Assembly: GCA_012064385.1 (NCBI GenBank)
Contig: QRDG01000414.1
Coordinates: forward strand, 372,001-436,000
Source: Puccinellia tenuiflora
Lineage: Eukaryota; Streptophyta; Magnoliopsida; Poales; Poaceae
Direction: 5' to 3'
DNA: 64,000 bases
The stretch's first letter is position 1. Each line of letters opens with the position of its first letter. The notes below the pieces were generated by a model. It worked only from the letters and a program-made list of their open reading frames with translations, was not told the origin of the DNA and made no database searches. The position numbers and the translations under genes were made by a program. Shown piece after piece: positions 1-11,253 of this stretch.

Positions 1-1956
1 GCCGCCGAAGCTGGATGAGGATGGAGGCGCTGCTCTATGAACGAGGAACGAGTGTTTCGAGTGCGTTTCGATGGGATAAGGTCGGCTGCAGGACCCGTCT
101 TGTGGGACGCGTGGCGTCACAAGAAGGCGGAGGATGAAAACAGCGAGATCCCCCGGGGAAATACTATCATTTCCCATTTTAGTTCATATTTTTGTGATCA
201 ACAGAACTTAGGTTATGCAATTAAACATGAAACCCTAGTTTCTGCCATAATTATGACATAATTAAATAATGCTTAAATTGAATTAAATTGAATTCAAATT
301 ATGTTACCTTGTGTGTGTAGTAGCTAAATGGTGATGCTGTGATTGTAATGATGTGATGCTTGCTTGGTTAGTTTAGTGATTGTTTGTATTGTTTAATTAT
401 CGAATAGACGAGAACGTTGCCGGAGCCTACGAGAAAGGGGAATACTTCGAACCGCAGGAACCGAGCACTTTGTTGAGCAAGGCAAGCTACTTCACTGAGC
501 TTGCTTTTACATACATTTATTTTGGATTACCTGCAATATTCAAAGTGTTAGTGATTTCAAAAAAAAATCCTTTTTACAAAAACATGAAGAAAACTATTTT
601 GCCACCCTATGTAGAATTATAGAGTAGATATTTAAAACTATAGGATGGGAAAAATATGATTTGTTCCAAACCTCCTTTTTAAAGTATTTGGATGGATGTG
701 GAATGCCGAGCTGTCGGTATGAAAGTGGAGAATTGGTAAATGGTGATGTTTATGAAAAATGCACATTGTGTCCTAGTACTTACGTCAACCAGCCGACAAC
801 CTGTGCGACCACATCTACCCACATATGGGAAAGGGCGTAGTCATATAATTTGCTCGTGTTAGTACTGGATGCCTCAACAACGAGGATGACCTCGTTCCAT
901 GAGGGGATGGTCACTGCGACCTACCCCCTGACCTGGGTCCCGGTGTCTGATGGACGGGGGATTAAAGGGCTCTGCTCGCCGGGCAGAACTACGAGTCCTC
1001 ACATCTAGGTTCCTCGACGGGGGATCTTGTACTAGGTGTCGGAGGAATGGTGAATTCATAGCGGTAGGGTCCTATACTAGCATGAGCAAGGGACAGACTA
1101 TGGTCGGTGGCTCAACTTCGCATACACCTTGTATGACGGGACGTGGCAGACACGATGAGTTACCGGATGGATGTGGGAAAAGCGTGCTACCTCTGCAGAG
1201 GGTAAAACTATTTGAATAGCCGAGTCCTCGGATATGGATAGTTGGGAGGCCCTACTAGACCATGTGCAAGTTTTACAAAAGTTGTAAGTTTAAAGAAACA
1301 AATGTGGAGGTGATGTTACCCCACTATACCAAATGGAGTGGTATGAGTTGTTGGAGATGAATGGATCATGATGAGACATGGTCGGGAAAAAGGAGGAGTT
1401 TTGGATAATTAATAAAAATTGTGATTTCTTTAAGGATAGTGATGAAATTCTTCTTATCTTTTTCAACAAGGATATAGAGATATTTTTCAATAAAGATATA
1501 GAGATGTTTAATAAATAAAAGTGCCTTAGAAAACAACTTAAAACTGGTATACACTCACGTTAGGGGTAGCTTGCGAGTACAATTCCCATTGTACTCATAT
1601 TGGTTTCGTCCCTGGCTATTGTCTTAGCCAGATCTCGAGGAGAACTACGCTGAAGCGGAGTATGGAGACTTCTATGCGAACTAGGGATCTTCGTGAGTCA
1701 ACTGCCTGTCGGGTCGTCGTTAGGACGCGTTGGACTTCTACTACGTAGCTTCCGCTGAATGCTTTTGATTTGGCCCTTGAAGGCAACTATGTAAGACTTG
1801 GTCTAAGTGACCTATTATGTAAGACTTTAATTCGGTACTGTAATGGATGTAAACTTTGGTATTCAATTCGGATTATGGGCAACGACAGACTGATCATGGG
1901 ATCGTTGTGTGAACCATAATCGGGTATTTCGGACAGCTAGTCCGGGGTCCCCACAG
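1..1956 (+). repeat. Gypsy LTR remnant (Tekay-like), left end outside the window
   Basis: No convincing gene is present. The sequence has the texture of a long grass Ty3/gypsy LTR read on the plus strand: an AT-rich stretch at 180-400, a GC-rich block at 780-1250, then a stretch near 1555-1600 with a short inverted motif (gtacaat / attgtac) and a sequence ending near gtatttcggaca (about 1936). Small open frames at 37-261 and 380-622 lack recognisable domains and fit LTR sequence better. Assignment to the Tekay/chromovirus group is from memory of such LTRs and is an inference. The right edge is approximate: from 1957 onward the sequence is shared with 10231. Confidence 0.45.
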
Positions 1957-3137
1957 GTCCCTTGGGCCGGAGACTCTGGTGGGCCGGAGACTCCGGACCA
2001 TCTCTGGGGTATCTCCGGACCCCAGTCCAGTACCGCACCGCAGCAACATCAATTCGGCAGCGAAAAACAGGAGACCGGAGATTCCGGTTCAGAGTGGCGG
2101 AGACTCCGGTGTGAACCGGAGACTCCGGACCATCTCCGGGGTAGATCAAACAGAAAAAACAGAACCCCATAACTTTTGCAAATGAACTCCGTTTTCGATA
2201 ATCTTGGACTTGTTGGAATCATCACAATGAGCACAACAAGATTATGCAGAGAAACATCATAGTCCAACAATATATTGTAAAACCAAATGGGGAAAGTTTA
2301 AAAGCTCTTTTTCGCAAACCGAAAAACCGTTTCTTTTGCAATTGAAGTCCGAATGAAGCAAAACCAATTTTGTTGGAAAGAGGAAGACAAAAGCAACCTT
2401 TGAAAATGGCAAACTAGCAAAGGAGATTTTGCAAAGGGTTGGAAAGGTGAAACCTTCCAAAAGGATGAACCGGCAAAATCTCCAATACCGAAGATGCAAA
2501 AAGAAGACGCATATGCAAAGCGTTTTTGGTGATCTTAGCCTTGTCATAACACGCACGATAAGCACCAAGACCACACCACGATAAGAGTCAAATAAGAACC
2601 AATGAAGATGATTTCAAGGATGCAAGGATGCAAAGGGTTGAGCTCTCCACGAACGATACGATCAAGTTACTCGGTCGAGAGCCCCTCTTGATAGTACGGT
2701 TATCTATCCTATAATCCGGTCTCTTACTAAACATCATGAGACCGGTAAAATAGAAACCCTATCAAGATCATACCTTTGCCTTGCGCATTAATCCACTTGA
2801 GGTCGATGGAGACGATCTTCATCTCCTCAAGACGAACCATCTTCGCTTGGTGAAGATTCACATGATGCTCCCCCAAACACCAAGATGGGGAAAGCACTCT
2901 TCGGCATATCTTCACTTGGCCTTTGACTTGATGACGAACACCTTGGCCTTGATTAACAAATAATCTTCTTCCCTTAACCTCGACTCCAACACATGGAGAA
3001 CAAGCAAGACCTTGACTCCAACAAATGGAGACAAGCAAGCTAATGGACACCTACAAATATAGCTCAATGCAAATATTAGTCCATAAAGATTGTCATTAAT
3101 TACCAAAACCATGCATGGGGGCAACCATGCACTTTCA
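1957..3137 (-). repeat. 3' LTR of the Sirevirus-like element, left part missing
   Basis: Near-identical to 10231-11243 up to about position 2952. It then continues to a clean terminus ccatgcactttca at 3137, directly followed by the complement of a polypurine tract. It starts abruptly at about 1957 against unrelated gypsy LTR sequence. Contains several copies of the ccggagactccgg palindrome (about 1965-2140). Confidence 0.75.
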
Positions 3138-3151
3138 GTCTCCCCCATTTT
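3138..3151 (-). other. Polypurine tract of the copia element
   Basis: On the minus strand this reads aaaatgggggagac directly before the LTR start tgaaagtgcatgg. Position and composition are those of a plus-strand DNA synthesis primer for an LTR retrotransposon. Confidence 0.75.
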
Positions 3152-6100
3152 GGTAATTGATGACAATCCCGTTTAAGAGGGTTTATATAAAGAATAAAGC
3201 AACCTTGCACGACAAACAAGCAAGGATGCAAAGTGCATTAAAGGCAAATGCAACAAAAGCATAAAACCCAAATTCCCTTAAACCCTCTAAACTTCTCCCC
3301 CATTGGCATCGATTGCCGAAATGGGAAGAAAAATTTAGAGAGCCAATATAATAAGAGTTCCTCCATAAAGGTGTGCATTTCTCAAGATATGAGTGAAATC
3401 AAATGCACTTATTCATTGACGAATAATTAGAGGTCCAAAGATTGCAAAGAAAGATGAAATCATTTTAAACATCTCCACAAAGGAGAAAAGCAATCAAAGA
3501 TCCAAAGCGATAGTTCTAAATAAAACGGAGAAGCTCCCCAATGTTCATGCACAAAATGAAGAGTGCACAAATATGGTATCCTCACCCCCCCCCCCCCCCC
3601 CCAAATCATCTAGAACACGCAACAAGTGCAAGAGTGCATAATGCAAAAGCAAATCATAGCACTTGCACCAAAGATGTGGTTGAGCCATAAGGAGATATCA
3701 ATTTTCAAAAATTCATGATAAGATAGGCCCAACTGAGATAAAAGGATATTTTAGAGAAATATGTTCACAAGCGTAGGGATACCAATTGGAAACTAAAACC
3801 AATTGAAAATGCCAAAAGCTAGTGAGATCATTTAGCCAATAAAATTCAACATGCTTACCATGGTAGGCATGAAGTGAAAGATCTTCAACAAATACATGAG
3901 TGTGTAAAAATACCAATAAACAAAGAGACAAGCACTCATGAGACAAATTTGGAGCCACCAAAGAATTATAGATAAAAGCAAGGTAGCTCAAAAGAATTAG
4001 GAAACCAACTAAAAGGTGACCTCTCATATGTATAGGTTTCTATTTAGACAAACCATTGAAGATATACATCCGCAAAGAAACATATACATACGAAATGGTT
4101 CGGGAAAAGGAGAACAAGGTATCCAAAAGGAAGTCATAAATATACAAACAAGATTATTGCTTAAAAGCATAGCACATAGCTCAAATTTATCTCATTGTAT
4201 ATAAATGAACTTCAAATATATCAAATGCATCACACATATCACTAAGGGAACAAGAGATAGTGAAGATGCTTTGAAATAGGCAACAAGTATCACAAACAAA
4301 TAATATCAATTGAAGAAAAGGTTTTCACAAATTCATCACAAATATCACAAATATATACCACGTGAAGGAAATAAGCCAAAACCACAACAATTTCACATAA
4401 AAGCTGTCATGCCATGAGGCAACCTACACAAGGTTGAAACTAGAAAAGTATGCATGGGATAGATACTTGTTACCGAGATGCATTGACGATGACGATGATG
4501 AGAGTTGGTTTGTCATCAAAGCTTGACTCCGACAATCACATGGTGAGAACACCTTCCTTATGAATGAGGCAAGCATCCAATGCATCTCCATTGTACCTAA
4601 AACACAATTAGAGTACAAAATGGTTCCCAAACTCATTGGGTCCCATAGTAGTTAGATAAACTACAATATATAGGAAACACTCCACATAAATATGTGCATA
4701 TGGATATGAAATTGAATTTCATGCACATCTTAGCCGATTTAGGATTCGGTGGAGTATCCCTATATATTGGAACTAGAAAGACAAGCATGCCATAATATAT
4801 AAGTTAAATGATATACATACAAAGCCTTTCAAGAACCAAACGAGATACAATTTGGACAAAAACACCAAGTAAACCAAGAAAATAGCACACCAAGGTGTGA
4901 CACAAAAAGGTTGTCCAAATTATACCAAAATCCAAATAAACACATGATTGAGGAAAAATCAAATCAACAAATGATTGATTCCAAAACACATCAACACATG
5001 AAGTGTGATATCAATAGGAATCAAATCAAACAACATATGAGAGATAAGACACCAATTGAAAGTAAGATAACAATTAAAAACAAAAAATACCAACTAGGAG
5101 AAAAGATACCAAGAAGAGGATAAAGTTTGACCGAAATCAAGTAAAGTAAGATAAAGCAAAAAGGTATCAAGACTCCCACAATAAATATCAATTGGAACAA
5201 ATATCTATGGAGGAGATATTAAATTCCAATTAATACCAATTGAAGGAACCAACACAAGATAAAGAATCAAATGCCAATTGAAAGGATCAAAAATTGATAG
5301 ATAGGTTAGTGTTCTAAATAAAAAGGAATGCTCCCCCAATATTCATGCATTATCTTTGATATTTGCATTTGAATACAAAATGCATGCACAAGGGATCATT
5401 ACTCTCCATGTTTTATTTACAACACTAAACACTACCAATTGACAAATAGGATCCATTCAAAAGGCAAGGAAGGCAATAGATAAAGCAAATCAACGCAAGA
5501 GCTAATGTGAAGATGGTCTACAAAATCCACCACAATTACTAGTATCACTTGTCATGGACAATGAGTATATAGAGATATTTCTCAGTGGTATAAATGAATG
5601 ATGTTCAAGACCAACTTCACAACAAATAAGCATATGGCAAGAGATAAGAAATAAAACGTAAGAAATGAGAAATATGGCGTTTTATTTCGAAAAAGGTTTG
5701 TTGGTAGTTTCAACTATTCGAACCAACCGGCCAAGCCATGGTTAAAATAAGATGAAACAAATGGTTTCTCAACTAATATATGGAAATGGATATTAGAGAA
5801 AAACCACACCAAGCAAACTCACACAAACAAGAACCAAAGGGTAATCACAAAGGAAAATTGGACCTTGTTTGAGCACACATGCCACATAGGAAGGATAATT
5901 TATAATATCAACACTAAGTGGCAAACCTCAAATGTTCACATTTTTATGAGATTGTAATATGCACATAGCTTATTACTCCCCCATAATGTGATAAAGCATT
6001 TTATTTTTAAACAAGAGGCAAATAAAACCAACTAGAGAAATTAATGGACATTATAGAATTTGAATTTCTCATGAATATGACATACCACATAGTAGCTAGA

Positions 6101-6554
6101 TAATATTGAAATATCAATACTAGGTGGTGTGCCTCATGTACACGCATTTTTAGGTTTGTGAGGTGCACAAAGCACATCACTCCCCCAAAATGGGATAGTC
6201 CATTAATATCTCAAAGAGCCAAATGAAATCCACACAAGATTTAACAAATCTCAACACACAACTTACACATACATGATATACAACTATCATACACAACCTT
6301 GAACAACAAGACAAGTAGGAAAGAAGCATATCATATACAAGCACATGCTAGGAACAAAACTAACACATGCAAGGGAGCAAGCAACTTTCAATGAACATAT
6401 GAATTAAATATAAGTTACCGCAAGGAGGAAGCATTGGATATGAGATAGGTAAGTGATAATCCAATTGACTTGGCTTGATGAAATAAAACCATGAAGATCC
6501 CTTAATTCTTCAAAAATAGCCAAGTCACCAATGTCCTCCATGAACACCTATTGA
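3152..6554 (-). other. 3.4 kb AT-rich non-coding interior of the copia element
   Basis: No long reading frame on either strand and no match to pol domains that I can recognise. The stretch repeatedly shows the motif ctcccccA on the plus strand (for example near 3293, 3535, 5332, 5974 and 6180), that is PPT-like ggggggag-type tracts in element sense, plus a C18 run at 3585-3602. Multiple PPT-like copies upstream of the 3' LTR are a described property of Sireviruses. The place where pol should lie is absent, so this is either the old region between pol and LTR or unrelated filler. Confidence 0.6.
3585..3602. repeat. C18 homopolymer
   Basis: Uninterrupted run of 18 C (G on the element's sense strand) in the non-coding interior of the copia element. 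It may be an expanded PPT-like tract. Length is likely to be unstable and sequencing error is possible. Confidence 0.8.
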
Positions 6555-8918
6555 TCAAGTTGAAGCTTGCTGGTCCCCAACCAAGATGGGTCCTAAGAGG
6601 TTAGTCACAATAGGCTTGGGAACCCAAATGGTGCATTTCATGCCACCACTTTGAGCTCCCACATACTTGGCAAACACATTGCCAACTCTATCCTTCCTAA
6701 GTGAATATGCATCATCAATTATGATAGGAGAGAAAAAGGTACCGTTAGTGCATGAAGAAGCAAAATGACCTTTGCCACGGCAAAGGTAGCAACACTGACT
6801 CTTCTTCTTCTTCTTAATAGGCTCCTCAACTTGAGGAGCATTGGCTTGAGTCTTCTTAGAAGGTGGCCGTTGTTCAACTCGTGGTTGAGCACGAGATTGA
6901 ACACGAGGCCGCTTCCCTAGTTGCTTCTCACTAAGAGGCTTATTCTTCATTGGGCAATCCCGAACATGGTGCCCTTCTAGCTTGCACTTGAAGCAAATGA
7001 TGTTGGCTGGATTCTTGATTTGAACTTGGCCCTTCTTCTTCTCAACCTTGGACTTGTTCTTGTTGTTGGAGTTGAATCCAAGTCCACTCTTGTCATTGGG
7101 GGATTGTTGCACACTCAACATGTTGTCAAGTGCACGCTTCCCTTCATGACGCTTTTCCAAGCCTTTCTTCATAGAAGTGGCTTGGGCCTTGAGCTCTCCT
7201 CTTTTCTCTACATGGTTAGTGATAACACAAGAACTAGAGGAGGAAGATGCATCATTGTTAGAGCAACAAGGCAAAGCAAGTAATTCATCACATGATGTGC
7301 CAACATTTTTAGTGGATGAACTACTAGGACTAGCACATGGCAATATAGCATTTTTAGTTACAGTTGTGCTATTATCCACATGAGACTCACTAGATGTTAC
7401 CTTTGTAGTGATGGCCTCATGAGCTAACTTAAGACAAGCATAGGATGCAAGAAGTTCATCATTAGAGCTAGATAGTTTTTCATGATTTTCTTCCAACTTC
7501 CCATAGGATGCTAGAAGATCATCATTAGAGCTAGATAGCTTTTCATGACTTGCTTCCAACTTCTCATACTTGCTAGTTAGCAACTCAAGTTGAGCCCTTA
7601 GCTCAACATTCTCCTTCGACATAGATGCTTCACAAGAAATTGAGTTAGTAGCACAAGCATCATTGACATTAGGGATGTAAGAAGAAATCTTAGCAAGTTC
7701 TTCATTTAATCTAGCATTTTCATTTTTCGTGACCTTATATTTAGCAATGGCATGGTCACATTCTTTAATGATTTTAGCAATTATTTCATTATGAGACTCC
7801 TCGATAGAATCTAGTTTCTCCTCAAGAGAAGCACGAGCCTCTTGCTCTTCCTCAAGAGCATCTTCTAACGAAGGTTTCTCCATAGCATCATCTCTTTCGA
7901 TCTTACCCTTTTCTTCAAGGCTTGCTTCCAAGGCCTCAATAGTTTCCCCACGCTCAATAAGAGTGCTCATGATTTCAAAGAGGTTAGCTTGGGCACTTTT
8001 ATTGCTAGGAAGGGTTTTAAGAATCATTAGACCTTTATTTTGAAGCATAGCATTAACCTTTTCCACATCATCTTCTTCATCATTATTATCATCATCATTA
8101 TTATTATCATTGCTAGAGGAAGATTTAGCCATAAGGCAATGAGAGGTGGATGAAGATAAGCAATAAGATTTTGAACTACTTAAGTTCACATCTTGTTCCA
8201 CAATTAGTTGGATTTCCTCTACATTGATATTCATGCAAGAGTTAGAGGGAACACAAGCATTTTTATCATTGGAACAGGATAAAGCAAGCATATCATAGAG
8301 AGAATTATCCAAGGAAGTTTTAGATGATATGCAAGGACTATCAACACTCGCATGTAAATCATTTATAGTGCTATGTGTGTTTAGGTCCAAAGATGAATCA
8401 TTGCAACTAGATAGAGATGGAAAATCATCAATAATGAGCCCACTATCCAAATTGCAAAACCCATCACTACTCACCATCACATTAGTTTGTGGCTTACCAC
8501 ATTTTGGTGAAGTAGATGAAGACGAGAGCTCGTCACGGCCGGAGGTGGAGGGAGAGCAATCATCCTTAATTGCATTGGACACTCCATATTTGTCTTGAAG
8601 CTTGGTCCAAAGCTCATGAGCGTCCCGTAGAGGCATGATTGACTCAAACACTACAACACTCACAAATTTGCAAAACTCATTAGATGCTAGAGCATCTAGA
8701 TATAAGTTTTTCTCATCCTCTAAAGTCGTACTTTCGTAGTCCTTTGGAGGAGAAAAACCTATATCTAAGATACGCTCAATATTGGGGTCCAAGACCCGTA
8801 AGTGACTAAGCATATGAGTTTTCCAAACATTAAAATTTGTGCCATTGAATATAAACAAGGAATTGTGCACTAAATCCCTAGACGACATCTTTACTCTCTG
8901 GGCGGTAAAGCCAAACAA
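6555..8918 (-). CDS. gag: Large Gag protein of the Sirevirus-like element (787 aa)
   Basis: Nucleocapsid/capsid protein that would package element RNA in cytoplasmic particles. The N-terminus (residues about 20-120) has the FNGTNFNVWKTHMLSHL-type pattern of plant copia gag domains (DUF4219/UBN2 group). A long Ser/Asp/Glu-rich middle follows, then a predicted coiled coil at about 310-500 with tandem repeats built on HEKLSSSNDDLLASYGKLE. Two CCHC zinc knuckles follow: CFKCKLEGHHVRDC (about 641-654) and CYLCRGKGHFASSC (about 708-721). The frame is fully open. The first Met is at 8918; an internal Met at 8888 (MSSRDLV) lies 52 bp from the primer-binding site and is the likelier start. It is larger than a usual copia gag (about 300-500 aa) but normal for Sireviruses. 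No pol follows, so movement would need enzymes supplied in trans. Confidence 0.85.
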   Translation of the reverse strand: MFGFTAQRVKMSSRDLVHNSLFIFNGTNFNVWKTHMLSHLRVLDPNIERILDIGFSPPKDYESTTLEDEKNLYLDALASNEFCKFVSVVVFESIMPLRDAHELWTKLQDKYGVSNAIKDDCSPSTSGRDELSSSSTSPKCGKPQTNVMVSSDGFCNLDSGLIIDDFPSLSSCNDSSLDLNTHSTINDLHASVDSPCISSKTSLDNSLYDMLALSCSNDKNACVPSNSCMNINVEEIQLIVEQDVNLSSSKSYCLSSSTSHCLMAKSSSSNDNNNDDDNNDEEDDVEKVNAMLQNKGLMILKTLPSNKSAQANLFEIMSTLIERGETIEALEASLEEKGKIERDDAMEKPSLEDALEEEQEARASLEEKLDSIEESHNEIIAKIIKECDHAIAKYKVTKNENARLNEELAKISSYIPNVNDACATNSISCEASMSKENVELRAQLELLTSKYEKLEASHEKLSSSNDDLLASYGKLEENHEKLSSSNDELLASYACLKLAHEAITTKVTSSESHVDNSTTVTKNAILPCASPSSSSTKNVGTSCDELLALPCCSNNDASSSSSSCVITNHVEKRGELKAQATSMKKGLEKRHEGKRALDNMLSVQQSPNDKSGLGFNSNNKNKSKVEKKKGQVQIKNPANIICFKCKLEGHHVRDCPMKNKPLSEKQLGKRPRVQSRAQPRVEQRPPSKKTQANAPQVEEPIKKKKKSQCCYLCRGKGHFASSCTNGTFFSPIIIDDAYSLRKDRVGNVFAKYVGAQSGGMKCTIWVPKPIVTNLLGPILVGDQQAST

Positions 8919-8928
8919 GAGAGACGAG

Positions 8929-8940
8929 GCTCTGATACCA
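8929..8940 (-). other. Primer-binding site (initiator tRNA-Met type)
   Basis: Minus strand reads TGGTATCAGAGC, complementary to the 3' end of plant initiator tRNA-Met, two bases inside the LTR end at 8943. This fixes the element as minus-strand with its 5' LTR on the right. Confidence 0.85.
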
Positions 8941-8942
8941 AT

Positions 8943-11243
8943 TGAAAGAACAAACGATGTCCCGGATGTCGCCTAGAGGGGGGTGAATAGGCGATTAACA
9001 CTTTTTCTATTTAGGGGCTTGATAATTGCGGAATAAAACTATGTGTTTAAATTAACAAGCCAACAACCTAATATTCTAGGTTCACCTATGTGCACCAACA
9101 ACTTATGCTAAGCAATTCAAGTAACAAGGTGATAGCAAGATATGAACTTCAAGCACGAAGGCTATCACAATGTAAATTGCATAAGTAAAGCTCGGGTATA
9201 GAAATAACCGAGGCACGCGGAGACGAGGATGTATTCCCGAGTTCCTCCTTGTTAAGGGAGTACGTCTCGTTGGAGGGGTGTCAGCTTGCCACAAGAGGAC
9301 TACTCAAGATGTCACAAAGGCCTCACCCTATTCTCCGATGAACCGCACCCAAAGGTTTGGTTCACCTTCCACTATCGGAATCCTTCGAGGCGGATTCCGG
9401 ATCCCTTTTACAACTTGCTTGGGGCACACACCCACAACTCAATTGGGGGCTCCCAAATTGTGCCGAAGCTTCACAACCGAAGTCTTCGCGGCACCTCCAA
9501 CCGTCTAGGGTACACAATGCACCCAAGAGGCACAAAAGCTCTTGGGAACACAATGCACCCAAGAGTAACAAGCTTCTCAATGTCGATCTTCACGTATCAC
9601 CGTAGGGAGAGCAACCCGATGCAACTAATGCAAAAGGCAAGAACATACTAAGTGGTCAAATCCTTCACTCCCAAATTCCAACCAAGCAACAAATGCTTTG
9701 GGGGGAATAAGAGAGGAAGAACAAAGGGGATGAACACAAAGCAACCCCAAAATCTAGATCCACAAGATTCCCTCACTTAGAGGAGATTTTGATTGGTGGA
9801 ATGGTAGATCTAGATCTCCTCTCTTGAATCCCTAAGTTTGGGCAAGAATCATTGGAGGGATTGAGAGGAATGAAGCTCACAAGGTTAGCAACAATGGAGG
9901 AGAGAGGAAAACAAGTGAGCAAGGTGAGCAACCTGGTTTTGGGGAAGAAGGAGGCTTTTTATAGCCTCCCCCAAAAACTAGCCGTTACAGCCTTTCCAGG
10001 CCGGAGACTCCGGTGTAAGTGGGTCGGAGACTCCGGCCTGGGCCGGACATTCCGGCCAGGCTCCGGGCACTACGGATCATCGGGGTGGGCCGGATATTCC
10101 GGTCCAGAGGGGCGGAGACTCCGGCCTGGCCGGAGACTCCGGACCCTCTCCGGGGGTGTTCCGGACCCCTATCCAGTACCGCACCACAAAGACGCAAACG
10201 AGCTGAGAAAACCTGGGGCCGGAGATTCCGGGTCCCTTGGGCCGGAGACTCCGGTGGGCCGGAGACTCCGGACCATCTCCGGGGTATCTCCGGACCCCAG
10301 TCCAGTACCGCACCGCAGCAACATCAATTCGGCAGCGAAAAACAGGAGACCGGAGATTCCGGTCCAGAGGGGCGGAGACTCCGGTGTGAACCGGAGACTC
10401 CGGACCATCTCCGGGGTAGATCAAACAGAAAAAACAGAACCCCATAACTTTTGCAAATGAACTCCGTTTTCGATAATCTTGGACTCGTTGGAATCATCAC
10501 AATGAGCACAACAAGATTATGCAGAGAAACATCATAGTCCAACAATATATTGTAAAACCAAATGGGGAAAGTTTAAAAGCTTTTTTTCGCAAACCGAAAA
10601 AACCGTTTCTTTTGCAATTGAAGTCCGAATGAAGCAAAACCAATTTTGTTGGAAAGAGGACGACAAAAGCAACCTTTGAAAATGGCAAACTAGGAAAGGA
10701 GATTTTGCAAAGGGTTGGAAAGGTGAAACCTTCCAAAAGGATGAACCGGCAAAATCTCCAATACCGAAGATGCAAAAAGAAGACGCATATGCAAACCGTT
10801 TTTGGTGATCTTAGCCTTGTCATAACACGCACGACAAGCACCAAGACCACACCACGATAAGAGTCAAATAAGAACCAATGAAGATGATTTCAAGGATGCA
10901 AGGATGCAAAGGGTTGAGCTCTCCACGAACGATACGATCAAGTTACTCGGTCGAGAGCCCCTCTTGATAATACGGTTATCTATCCTATAATCCGGTCTCT
11001 TACTAAACATCAAGAGACCGGTAAAATAGAAACCCTATCAAGATCATACCTTTGCCTTGCGCATTAATCCACTTGAGGTCGATGGAGACGATCTTCATCT
11101 CCTCAAGACGAACCATCTTCTTGATTACGCTTCGCTTGGTGAAGATTCACATGATGCTCCCCCATACACCAAGATGGGAGAAGCACCACTTCGGCATATC
11201 TTCACTTGGCCTTAAACTTGATGACGAACACCTTGGCCTTGAT
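8943..11243 (-). repeat. 5' LTR of the Sirevirus-like element, right end missing
   Basis: Starts TGAAAG at 8943 next to the primer-binding site. The stretch from 10231 matches 1957-2952. It breaks off at about 11243, where the sister LTR would continue for another 185 bp. Open frames inside it (for example 9286-9651 and 9852-10460) are fortuitous readings of a CG-rich repeat. Confidence 0.78.
9990..10405. repeat. Array of CCGGAGACTCCGG palindromes in the LTR
   Basis: About a dozen irregularly spaced copies of ccggagactccgg and variants (ccggacattccgg, ccggatattccgg, ccggagattccgg) within roughly 420 bp. Several copies recur in the sister LTR (1965-2140). Each unit is a near-perfect palindrome rich in CG. 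CG-rich palindromic arrays are a known feature of Sirevirus LTRs; their role is not established here. Confidence 0.75.
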
Positions 11244-11253
11244 GGGAGAAGCA
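11244..11253. other. Filler at the copia/Athila breakpoint
   Basis: The sequence gatgggagaagcatcacttc (11241-11260) bridges the end of the truncated copia LTR and the Athila-like gag start. It is an almost exact copy of 11173-11192 (gatgggagaagcaccacttc), which lies 68 bp upstream. It looks like templated filler from error-prone end joining. Confidence 0.55.

Larger units (their letters stand above)
1957..11243 (-). mobile_element. Gag-only Sirevirus-like Ty1/copia element, both LTRs truncated
   Basis: The layout in minus-strand sense is 5' LTR (8943-11243), initiator-Met-type primer-binding site (8929-8940), gag ORF (6555-8918), a 3.4 kb non-coding stretch, polypurine tract (3138-3151) and 3' LTR (1957-3137). 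LTR termini are TGAAAG and CTTTCA. The LTR copies match closely from 1957/10231 to about 2952/11243. The 3' LTR lacks about 1.29 kb at its left and the 5' LTR lacks about 185 bp at its right, so the full LTR would be about 2.5 kb. No protease, integrase, RT or RNase H reading frame is visible. Long LTRs with CG-rich palindromes, many PPT-like motifs and a very large gag fit the Sirevirus lineage. No TSD can be seen because both ends are broken. Confidence 0.75.

Noticed and set aside
37..622. Two short open frames near the left edge as possible host gene exons
   Set aside because: No domain; they sit in sequence with the character of a gypsy LTR and lack splice or start context.
9990..10405. 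Possible CRISPR-like array
   Set aside because: Units are short palindromes with irregular spacing inside a plant LTR; there are no regular spacers or cas genes.
9852..10460. 202- and 142-codon open frames over the CCGGAGACTCCGG region
   Set aside because: They are translations of the palindromic LTR array in several frames and occur on both strands at once.
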